The position numbers and the translations under genes are program-made. The notes below the pieces were generated by a model that ran no database searches, had not been told where the DNA came from, and worked only from the letters and a program-made list of their open reading frames with translations. From positions 1 to 13,880 of the forward strand of contig DATBZX010000187.1 in NCBI GenBank assembly GCA_036512955.1: a stretch of 13,880 nt of DNA, given 5' to 3'. Position 1 is the first letter of the stretch; each line of letters opens with the position of its first letter. Of the stretch, positions 8,379 to 13,584 are shown in pieces. This DNA comes from DASRAA01 sp036512955. GTDB taxonomy: Bacteria > Acidobacteriota > Terriglobia > Terriglobales > Acidobacteriaceae.

Positions 8379-9032
8379 TTAGGGAACGACGATCGTGTCC
8401 CGCGGCTGCAATTCGATGTTCTGCTGCGGATTCTGACCTTTAATGACCTGTTTGTAATTGAACGGCAGGCGCTCCTGTGTGCCGTTCGCAGCAGTCCGCA
8501 GCACGTAAACTTTCTTGGTCTTGGCGAAATCCTTGAAGCCGCCGGCCATCGCGATCGCGTCCAGCACAGTCATGCGGCGGGTCAGTGGAAAGTATCCCGG
8601 ATGTCCGACTTCCCCAACGATATTGAAGTTAAGGCTGCCGATTTTCTCGACGACCACCGTCACCTGCGGGTCCGAGATCATCTTCTTCATTGATTCGGCG
8701 AGTACATCCTGCAGTTGGACGGGAGTGTAGCCTGCGGCCTTGATTTCCCCGATCAGCGGCAATGAAATCATCCCATCGGGACGGACCGGTATCGTCTTCG
8801 ACATGTCTGGCTCTTTCCAAACGTAAATCGTCAGCGTATCCTCAGCCCCAATTACGTATGAATCCGGACGAACGGCTGCCGCCGCCTTCGGTGCGCCCGA
8901 TTTCGCGGCATTGATCTCGGGGGAGTTTCCAGTCTCTTGCGCCATGGCCACGCCGGTCACAACTCCGAGCAGCAGCGCCCACTTCAGCAAAACGATCGCG
9001 AGGATTTCAACTCTGCTTCTCTGCAAGTCCAT
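8379..9032 (-). CDS. Polysaccharide export protein, Wza/SLBB type (short, apparently non-lipidated)
   Basis: A 217-residue periplasmic/outer-membrane export protein. A signal peptide covers about 1-31 (cleavage after VAMA, before QETG). A Poly_export domain follows, with DSYVIGAEDTLTIYVWKEPD (57-76) and VRPDGMISLPLIGEI (83-97). A single SLBB-type domain comes next, including NIVGEVGHPGYFPL (137-150) and AIAMAGGF (159-166). The protein ends with the family-typical RDTIVVP. It is far shorter than E. coli Wza, has no Cys in the signal region and no C-terminal amphipathic helix. It probably forms only the periplasmic ring, with the neighbouring barrel protein as candidate outer-membrane pore (inference). 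The ribosome binding site AAGGTGA is well placed. The 30-base gap to the upstream activator gene leaves little room for a separate promoter. Confidence 0.92.
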   Translation of the reverse strand: MDLQRSRVEILAIVLLKWALLLGVVTGVAMAQETGNSPEINAAKSGAPKAAAAVRPDSYVIGAEDTLTIYVWKEPDMSKTIPVRPDGMISLPLIGEIKAAGYTPVQLQDVLAESMKKMISDPQVTVVVEKIGSLNFNIVGEVGHPGYFPLTRRMTVLDAIAMAGGFKDFAKTKKVYVLRTAANGTQERLPFNYKQVIKGQNPQQNIELQPRDTIVVP

Positions 9033-9062
9033 TCAGGTCACCTTCCATCCACGGTCTGGGTT

Positions 9063-10121
9063 TTACTCCGCCTTGTCATCGTCCACCCGCAGCGCCGGAG
9101 CCGCCGGGCGACGCTGGGGAATGCCGACATCCTTTAGCTTGTACAACAGTGCGCGATAGCTGATACCCACCGCCCGGGCAGCCTTCTTCCGGTTCCAGTT
9201 GTTTGCATGTAACGCGCTCAGAATGATGCGCGCCTCGAAGTTGCGCACCGTTTGTTTTGTCAGCTTCTTCAGTGAAACCGGCCCCTCAAATGTAAGATCG
9301 GGGAATGTATCGCGATCACTAGCCTGCAGCAACTCACTCATGATTACGTCATCGGTGCCCATCACCACATAACGTTTGATCAAGTTCTCGAGCTGACGAA
9401 TGTTCCCTGGCCAGGAGTGCCGCTGCATTTTCGCCAATAGTGCCGGACGGAGCACCGGCGCGCGCCCATTGAGTTTACCATTGTAATACTGCAAAAGGTA
9501 TTCGCATAGCATCGGAATGTCGATGGCCCGCTCCCGCAAGGGGGGCAGGTGAATGATCATGGCTGCGATCCGGTAGAAGAGATCATGGCGAAAGTTGCCC
9601 ACATCAATTTCCTGTTGCAACTCCCTATTGGTGGCACTGACCACCCGGACTTCCACTCGCTTGTCTTCCTGGGAGCCAATGCGACTGAACTGGCCGTCCT
9701 GCAATAGTTGCAGTAGCTTAGCCTGCAGCGCGGGATCGAGCTCGGAGATCTCATCCAGGAACAGGGTGCCACGGTGTGCCATCTCGACGCGTCCGGGCTT
9801 GGTTCCAAGTGCACCCGTGAAGGCCCCCCTCTCATAACCAAACAGCTCGCTTTCCAGCAAAGACCCAGGGATGGCCGGGCAATTCACCTTCACGAACGGT
9901 CCGCCGGCCCAGGGAGAGTAGATGTGCAGCAGGCGGGCGATAATGTCTTTCCCCGTCCCGCTCTCCCCAGTAATCAGGATGGAGAGGTTAGCCCCGGCGA
10001 CGCGTTCCAGTTTCTGGCGTACCTCGCGCATCGCGGCGGTCTGTCCAAAGATGACCGATGCCGGGGGTAGTTGCTGGGCTGCCATGACCCCTTCAAAGTC
10101 CGCGGTGACAGATGACGGCAT
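9063..10121 (-). CDS. Receiver-less sigma-54-dependent transcriptional activator (AAA+ and Fis-type HTH)
   Basis: Enhancer-binding protein that would drive open-complex formation by sigma-54 RNA polymerase. The 352 residues consist of a short N-terminal leader (1-22), the AAA+ domain and a DNA-binding domain. The AAA+ domain has Walker A GESGTGKD (52-59), sigma-54-contacting GAFTGA (99-104), Walker B TLFLDE (119-124), arginine-finger region FRHDLFYR (177-184) and WPGNIRQLEN (237-246). The C-terminal Fis-type helix-turn-helix (about 293-333) includes NWNRKKAARAVGISYRALLY. There is no receiver, GAF or PAS domain, so activity may depend on expression level or on a partner protein. A GAGG ribosome binding site lies 8 bases before the ATG. 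A -24/-12 promoter and an upstream dyad stand in front, so it probably activates its own operon. The helix-turn-helix closely matches that of the response regulator at 12023. Confidence 0.93.
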   Translation of the reverse strand: MPSSVTADFEGVMAAQQLPPASVIFGQTAAMREVRQKLERVAGANLSILITGESGTGKDIIARLLHIYSPWAGGPFVKVNCPAIPGSLLESELFGYERGAFTGALGTKPGRVEMAHRGTLFLDEISELDPALQAKLLQLLQDGQFSRIGSQEDKRVEVRVVSATNRELQQEIDVGNFRHDLFYRIAAMIIHLPPLRERAIDIPMLCEYLLQYYNGKLNGRAPVLRPALLAKMQRHSWPGNIRQLENLIKRYVVMGTDDVIMSELLQASDRDTFPDLTFEGPVSLKKLTKQTVRNFEARIILSALHANNWNRKKAARAVGISYRALLYKLKDVGIPQRRPAAPALRVDDDKAE

Positions 10122-10175
10122 GGTGTAGTCCTCACTGGTCTACTAGTTCAAAGTGGCTTGCGATGTGTAAATCGT

Positions 10176-10192
10176 TTGCATTCTTCTGGCCA
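10176..10192 (-). promoter_or_regulatory. Sigma-54 (-24/-12) promoter before the EPS operon
   Basis: On the minus strand the sequence TGGCCAGAAGAATGCAA has the invariant GG and GC exactly ten bases apart, with TGGC and TGCA contexts close to the consensus TGGCAC-N5-TTGC. The predicted start is near 10166, giving a 45-base leader before the activator ATG at 10121. A dyad at 10231-10255 lies about 77 bases upstream of that start, a normal distance for an enhancer. Context (sigma-54 activator genes nearby) strengthens the call; usage is not shown. Confidence 0.72.
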
Positions 10193-10230
10193 CGCTTCCG
10201 CCCGGTGCAAACTTCTGCGCATAATCCGTG

Positions 10231-10255
10231 TAAGTTACTTATCCTTAGCAACTTA
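10231..10255. promoter_or_regulatory. Candidate enhancer (UAS) dyad for a sigma-54 activator
   Basis: A 25-base imperfect palindrome with arms TAAGTT and AACTTA; 9 of 12 opposed positions pair. Read on the minus strand, 10250-10231 is TGCTAAGGATAAGTAACTTA. From its second base this matches 13501-13520 at 16 of 19 positions with one gap. It ends 38 bases before the -24 element of the promoter at 10176-10192. The binding protein is inferred to be one or both of the local Fis-type activators. Confidence 0.6.
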
Positions 10256-10314
10256 ATTTATCATATTCTATCTTTTTTGACCGCTATTCCGAGCAGGTGA
10301 GACGGTAATATGTT

Positions 10315-10335
10315 AAAAAGCTGCAAGAACTTGCA
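10315..10335 (-). terminator. Intrinsic terminator after the PilZ gene
   Basis: On the minus strand, about 20 bases after the PilZ stop, TGCAAG and CTTGCA form a short stem with a TT centre (10335-10322). A GC and a run of five T follow (10319-10315). The stem is short, but the hairpin-plus-T layout and position fit a terminator separating the PilZ gene from the EPS operon promoter. Confidence 0.5.
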
Positions 10336-10354
10336 CTAAAGGGAAGATATTTTC

Positions 10355-10726
10355 CTAGCGATTCGCAGAAGACCGGTCCTTTTCGAATTCCGACGGAGCC
10401 GCGATAAGCGGTTCCCCGAATTGGAGTCCCAGTAGAAAATACTGGCGATCGGGAGTGCAACGTAAAACCGTTGCGTGTAGCAGTGAGACCGAATGCGGCA
10501 ATTGCGCCTTGTTAACCAAGGCAATGGGCACTTCGAGGGCGATTTGGGTGCCTGGTTCCAAGTACCGTTTGGTGGCGAGTAGTACGCCGCCCGCAGACAG
10601 GTTGAGAGCCGTGGCAAATTCCAAGAATTCTTCACCAGTCAATTTTCTGCCGCGCACAAAGAATGGGATCGAAATGGGTAAGCGATCCCAGTCTCGGCGT
10701 TCCGCGACAGACACTGGACGGCGCAC
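10355..10726 (-). CDS. Small PilZ-domain protein (putative c-di-GMP effector)
   Basis: 123 residues forming little more than one PilZ domain. The c-di-GMP binding motifs are visible: RDWDR (RxxxR, 11-15) and NLSAGG (N/DxSxxG, 42-47), followed by beta strands such as GTQIALEVPIAL (59-70) and FLLGLQFGEP (97-106). There is no fused enzymatic or membrane domain, so it probably works by binding a partner when c-di-GMP is high. The target is unknown; EPS synthesis or gene control is suggested by the neighbours. The start is GTG, chosen because AGGAG (10734-10738 on this strand) lies seven bases before it. It is transcribed away from the histidine kinase gene and followed by a likely terminator. Confidence 0.85.
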   Translation of the reverse strand: MRRPVSVAERRDWDRLPISIPFFVRGRKLTGEEFLEFATALNLSAGGVLLATKRYLEPGTQIALEVPIALVNKAQLPHSVSLLHATVLRCTPDRQYFLLGLQFGEPLIAAPSEFEKDRSSANR

Positions 10727-10889
10727 TTTAAATCTCCTATGTCAGATCAACAGCACATGAACAGCCAAACTTGGGTATGCAACAATCCGCCAAAACACAG
10801 CGGTTAACGTTCGATTTCGTAGAGCCGGCTCAAAACGGGACGAGAAAAGATGCAAGGATTTGCAGTCGAGAAGAAGAAAATTACCGTCG

Positions 10890-10923
10890 TTGTTGTGCAT
10901 ATATTTTCACATTATGACAACAA
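10890..10923. repeat. Inverted repeat TTGTTGT / ACAACAA around an AT-rich core
   Basis: TTGTTGT (10890-10896) is the exact reverse complement of ACAACAA (10917-10923), with a 20-base AT-rich spacer. The right arm overlaps a second palindrome, CAACAATGTTG (10918-10928). Sitting between divergent genes and just upstream of the TTGACA repeats, it could be an operator; no regulator can be assigned. Confidence 0.4.
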
Positions 10924-10930
10924 TGTTGCG

Positions 10931-10972
10931 TTGACAGAGGCGGGTAGGACGGTTTTGCATTGACAAAGGTGG
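10931..10972 (+). repeat. 13-base direct repeat TTGACARAGGYGG, two copies
   Basis: TTGACAGAGGCGG (10931-10943) recurs as TTGACAAAGGTGG (10960-10972), 11 of 13 identical, starts 29 bases apart. The second copy carries the -35 element of the promoter at 10960-10987. The pair may be a duplicated promoter element or an activator/repressor site. Confidence 0.5.
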
Positions 10973-10987
10973 TGATTGAGCTATCAT
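10960..10987 (+). promoter_or_regulatory. Sigma-70-type promoter for the histidine kinase/response regulator operon
   Basis: A perfect -35 TTGACA (10960-10965), a 16-base spacer and -10 TATCAT (10982-10987, one mismatch to TATAAT). The start would be near 10994, upstream of the kinase gene on the same strand. The housekeeping-type promoter suggests that the two-component pair is made independently of sigma-54. Confidence 0.6.
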
Positions 10988-11138
10988 CGAGACTCCCCTG
11001 TGGGCGTGCGTTAGGTTGCCCCCCCACCTCCCGGTCTCTGAGACGCAAGTTGTGGTAAATTTTGGGCTTGTTTTGTCGAAAGTATGGCTGTGGCCAACCA
11101 ACTCGGATTAGTTGATCGCATAAATAGGCTATAAGTAA

Positions 11139-12026
11139 ATGGTCCCTTTCGAGCACGCCGAGATGGAGCCCATTGCAATGCATCCAGAGAAAGCAGCGTC
11201 CTCAAAATCGGCGATTGATCTGCTCTCGGACGACAACCACTGCCCTGCGTGCCGGGACGCACTAGCTGCGGCCGCTCACGAACTGAAAACACCACTTGCG
11301 ATCATGGGTGGGTACCTCCATCTGTTGTTGACGGAGAAGCTCGGACCACTGACGCCACAGCAGCTGGAAGTGCTGGCTGAAATGCAGGACAACGGCGTGC
11401 GGTTGACCAACTTCATCCAGAATGTTCTGACTTACGCCACGCTGGAAGTCGATCGTTATGAAATCGAGTACGAAGTTGCCGACATCAATGCATGCCTGCG
11501 GGAAATCGCCGAATTCTGGGTGCAGCGCTTTCAGGACAAGGCAGTCGCGTTTTACTTTTTCCCCGACGAAAAATTGCCTGCGTTTCCTTTCGATTGGTAC
11601 AAGGTGCAGCACGTCGTTTCGAACTTGCTGGACAATGCAATGAAGTACACGCCCACTTCCGGCACCGTGTGGCTGCATGTCGAGCCCTATTTCTGGGAGC
11701 GCCGCGCCATCAAGCGAAAGCCGCTGGTGGAGCGGCGGCGTCGGCTGGTCGCCAATCCCAACTGCTGCCGCATCTCGGTAGCGGACACAGGTCCCGGGAT
11801 CGCGCCTGAATTCCAGCAGGAGATTTTCGAAGAGTACTTCCGACTCACCAGCCAGGGGACGCGGGCCGAAGGACATGGGCTCGGACTGGCCATCGCCCGG
11901 CGCCTGGTTCAGGCCGCCGGCGCAAAGATCTGGGTGGAAAGCGAGCCGGGCGCTGGCAGCAAGTTCTCATTTCTGTGCCTGCTGAATCCACCTACCCAGA
12001 AGAAGCGGGCTGCAGGAGAGCCATGA
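11139..12026 (+). CDS. Soluble sensor histidine kinase
   Basis: A 295-residue HisKA/HATPase_c kinase, the likely phosphodonor for the response regulator whose start overlaps its stop. The phosphoacceptor is in AHELKTP (H47); later come the N box SNLLDNAMKY (161-170), G1 DTGPG (216-220) and G2 GHGLGLA (245-251). A basic insert (ERRAIKRKPLVERRRR, about 187-202) sits between N and G1 boxes. There is no membrane segment and no PAS, GAF or HAMP domain; only about 45 residues precede the H box. They contain NHCPAC (33-38), a CxxC just nine residues before the catalytic His, a possible redox or metal site. Start: ATG at 11139 is the first in frame but has only a weak AGG upstream; ATG at 11178 is preceded by GGAG with a nine-base gap and may be the real one, and 11163 is a third option. 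All leave the CxxC intact. Confidence 0.9.
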   Translation: MVPFEHAEMEPIAMHPEKAASSKSAIDLLSDDNHCPACRDALAAAAHELKTPLAIMGGYLHLLLTEKLGPLTPQQLEVLAEMQDNGVRLTNFIQNVLTYATLEVDRYEIEYEVADINACLREIAEFWVQRFQDKAVAFYFFPDEKLPAFPFDWYKVQHVVSNLLDNAMKYTPTSGTVWLHVEPYFWERRAIKRKPLVERRRRLVANPNCCRISVADTGPGIAPEFQQEIFEEYFRLTSQGTRAEGHGLGLAIARRLVQAAGAKIWVESEPGAGSKFSFLCLLNPPTQKKRAAGEP

Positions 12027-13405
12027 GCGCTGGCCACATCTTGATTGTCGACGACGAACCTGGCATGCGTCGCTATCTGCAGACGGTGCTGGAACTCGAC
12101 TCGTATCGGGTCTCGATCGCCGCCAACGGCGAGGAAGCTCTGGAAAAGGTACAACGCGATCAGCCCGACGTGGTGCTGCTTGACATGGTAATGCCAGGGC
12201 CCGATGGCCTCGAGACCCTCAAGCGAATTCGCGAATCCCGGCCAGCCACGAAAGTCGTGATGCTTTCCTGCGTGCGTGATACCCGAAAAGTTGCCATGGC
12301 CATGCGTCTGGGCGCGCATGACTATTTGTCGAAACCGGTGCAGAAGGAAGAAATGGACGAGGTACTTCGTTTCTGCCTGGAGCATCCGGGGCCCATGGCC
12401 CCTGGGGCTGGCGATTCCATTGAAGTGGTGCGTGGCGTCTACTTCTTCGCCGCGACCGAGCAGATGCGGCTGATTCGCGTGCAAGCCATGCAGGTTGCCC
12501 GTTTTGATTTTCCAGTCCTGCTGCTGGGGGAGAGTGGTACGGGCAAAGAAGTACTGGCGCAGTTGATCCATAAGTATTCCGAGCGCGCCCACCGCACCTT
12601 CCTGAAGGTGAATTGTGCCGCCATGCCCAGTGAACTGCTGGAGAGCGAACTGTTCGGGTACGAGGCGGGCGCGTTCACCGGCGCGGTGAAAGCCAAGCCT
12701 GGAAAGTTCGAACTCTGCAACAAGGGCACGATCCTGCTCGATGAAATTGGCGAGATGTCGCCGGCGTTGCAGGCGAAGCTTCTGCAAGTGTTGCAGGACG
12801 GGCAGTTTTCGCGGCTGGGCGGTCGGCACCCGGTGAAGGTCGATGTTCGTGTGCTCGCCGCCACCAACATCAACATGGTCGAGTCCATCGCCAAGAAAAC
12901 GTTTCGCGAGGACCTGTACTACCGGCTCAGCAGTTTTGTACTTAGCATGCCTTCGTTGCGTCAGCGGAGGGAAGAAATACCCATGATGCTACGGCACTTT
13001 ATGATTCAGGTGGCTGAGCGCTACGCGTGTCCGCTGTTATCGGTTTCTCCACGAATGGTCGAAGCTTGCGAAAACTATTCATGGCCAGGGAATATCCGGG
13101 AACTGGAGAATTTCGTCAAACGGTACCTGGTTTTGGGCGACGAACATGCTGCGATTGCCGAACTGGAGCGCGGTACGGTTCGGGAAAGCAGCCCGACAGA
13201 GGCACTGCGCGGGGAACCCCAAAACCCTGATCTCAAGCAGATGGTAAAGAGCCTGAAGGGCGAGAGGGAAATGGCGGCCATCTCCAATGCCTTGGAAGAG
13301 AATGGGTGGAACCGGAAGCGCGCCGCCACGATGCTAAACATCAGCTATAAAGCGTTGCTCTACAAAATCCGGCAGTACGATATCCGTCCGCGGCATGGAG
13401 GGTAG
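12023..13405 (+). CDS. NtrC-family response regulator (receiver, sigma-54 AAA+, Fis HTH)
   Basis: Phosphorylation-controlled activator of sigma-54 promoters; 460 residues from ATG 12023, chosen because AGGAG lies at 12014-12018 and the start overlaps the kinase stop (ATGA). The frame also stays open further upstream, from 11975, but that would add a tail with no domain. Receiver: acidic pair D10-D11, phosphoacceptor D54 in VLLDMVMPGPDG, S82 and K104 (YLSKP). AAA+: Walker A GESGTGKE (169-176), GAFTGA (216-221), Walker B TILLDE (236-241) and WPGNIRELEN (354-363). The C-terminal helix-turn-helix (about 412-453) reads NGWNRKRAATMLNISYKALL, nearly the same as in the receiver-less activator at 9063-10121. 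It resembles PrsR-type regulators of PEP-CTERM/EPS genes in general layout; membership of that subfamily is not certain. Likely targets are the two local -24/-12 promoters. Confidence 0.95.
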   Translation: MSAGHILIVDDEPGMRRYLQTVLELDSYRVSIAANGEEALEKVQRDQPDVVLLDMVMPGPDGLETLKRIRESRPATKVVMLSCVRDTRKVAMAMRLGAHDYLSKPVQKEEMDEVLRFCLEHPGPMAPGAGDSIEVVRGVYFFAATEQMRLIRVQAMQVARFDFPVLLLGESGTGKEVLAQLIHKYSERAHRTFLKVNCAAMPSELLESELFGYEAGAFTGAVKAKPGKFELCNKGTILLDEIGEMSPALQAKLLQVLQDGQFSRLGGRHPVKVDVRVLAATNINMVESIAKKTFREDLYYRLSSFVLSMPSLRQRREEIPMMLRHFMIQVAERYACPLLSVSPRMVEACENYSWPGNIRELENFVKRYLVLGDEHAAIAELERGTVRESSPTEALRGEPQNPDLKQMVKSLKGEREMAAISNALEENGWNRKRAATMLNISYKALLYKIRQYDIRPRHGG

Positions 13406-13413
13406 GAAATTTC

Positions 13414-13440
13414 GTGCTGCTATTGCGCAATCGCTTGCAC
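13414..13440 (+). terminator. Stem-loop shortly after the response regulator stop
   Basis: Nested dyads GTGC/GCAC (13414-13417, 13437-13440), GC/GC and the perfect palindrome ATTGCGCAAT (13422-13431) can fold into one interrupted hairpin starting 8 bases after the TAG stop. No T-run follows, so a factor-independent terminator is doubtful; the core palindrome could also be a protein site. Confidence 0.35.
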
Positions 13441-13499
13441 TCCTGAGATTTAAGGCTCCTTCACGCCGATTTGCCTTCCTAGGTAGAACAGCCCTAGAG

Positions 13500-13520
13500 T
13501 GCTTAGGATTAAGGCACTTA
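13500..13520 (+). promoter_or_regulatory. Candidate enhancer (UAS), second copy of the shared motif
   Basis: Bases 13501-13520 read GCTTAGGATTAAGGCACTTA, matching the motif at 10250-10231 (minus strand) at 16 of 19 positions with one extra base. AGTGC and GCACT (13498-13502, 13514-13518) give a weak dyad. It ends 35 bases before the -24 element at 13556, against 38 bases in the EPS copy, and in the same orientation relative to the promoter. Confidence 0.58.
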
Positions 13521-13555
13521 AGTTGATTCCCTGATTTCAGTTTCATTTCCCCATC

Positions 13556-13572
13556 TGGCAAGCTACGTGCAA
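13556..13572 (+). promoter_or_regulatory. Sigma-54 (-24/-12) promoter before the right-hand PilZ gene
   Basis: TGGCAAGCTACGTGCAA has GG and GC ten bases apart and matches TGGCA..G and TGC of the consensus. The predicted start, about 13582, lies only three bases before the ATG at 13585, so the mRNA would be almost leaderless and would exclude the ribosome-binding-like AAGG at 13575-13578. Either translation is leaderless or the element is not used in this way. The upstream shared motif at a suitable distance argues for real function. Confidence 0.55.
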
Positions 13573-13584
13573 GTAAGGTTAAGT

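Larger units (their letters stand above)
10727..11138. other. Divergent intergenic region, 412 bases, regulatory
   Basis: This lies between the PilZ gene (minus) and the histidine kinase gene (plus) and holds no convincing gene. It contains a ribosome binding site for the PilZ gene at its left end, an inverted repeat at 10890-10923, a TTGACA-containing direct repeat at 10931-10972, a good sigma-70-type promoter at 10960-10987 and an 11-base palindrome GTCTCTGAGAC at 11034-11044. If the sigma-70 promoter is used, the kinase mRNA has a leader of roughly 145 bases or more. I recognise no riboswitch in it. Confidence 0.6.

Noticed and set aside
10777..10793. TTGGCGGATTGTTGCAT on the minus strand before the PilZ gene, resembling a sigma-54 promoter
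   Set aside because: GG and GC are nine, not ten, bases apart, and no copy of the shared enhancer motif lies upstream.
11053..11068. TGG-TAAATTTTG-GGC spacing match to a sigma-54 promoter before the kinase gene
   Set aside because: The spacing is right but the contexts are poor (TGGT and GGGC), with no enhancer motif upstream; the sigma-70-like promoter explains the gene better.
11262..11876. 204-codon minus-strand frame opposite the histidine kinase
   Set aside because: The kinase motifs on the plus strand account for this DNA; the antisense translation has none.
11909..12829. 306-codon open frame on the minus strand across the response regulator
   Set aside because: It lies wholly opposite strongly supported coding sequence and its translation resembles no family; such frames are common opposite GC-rich genes.
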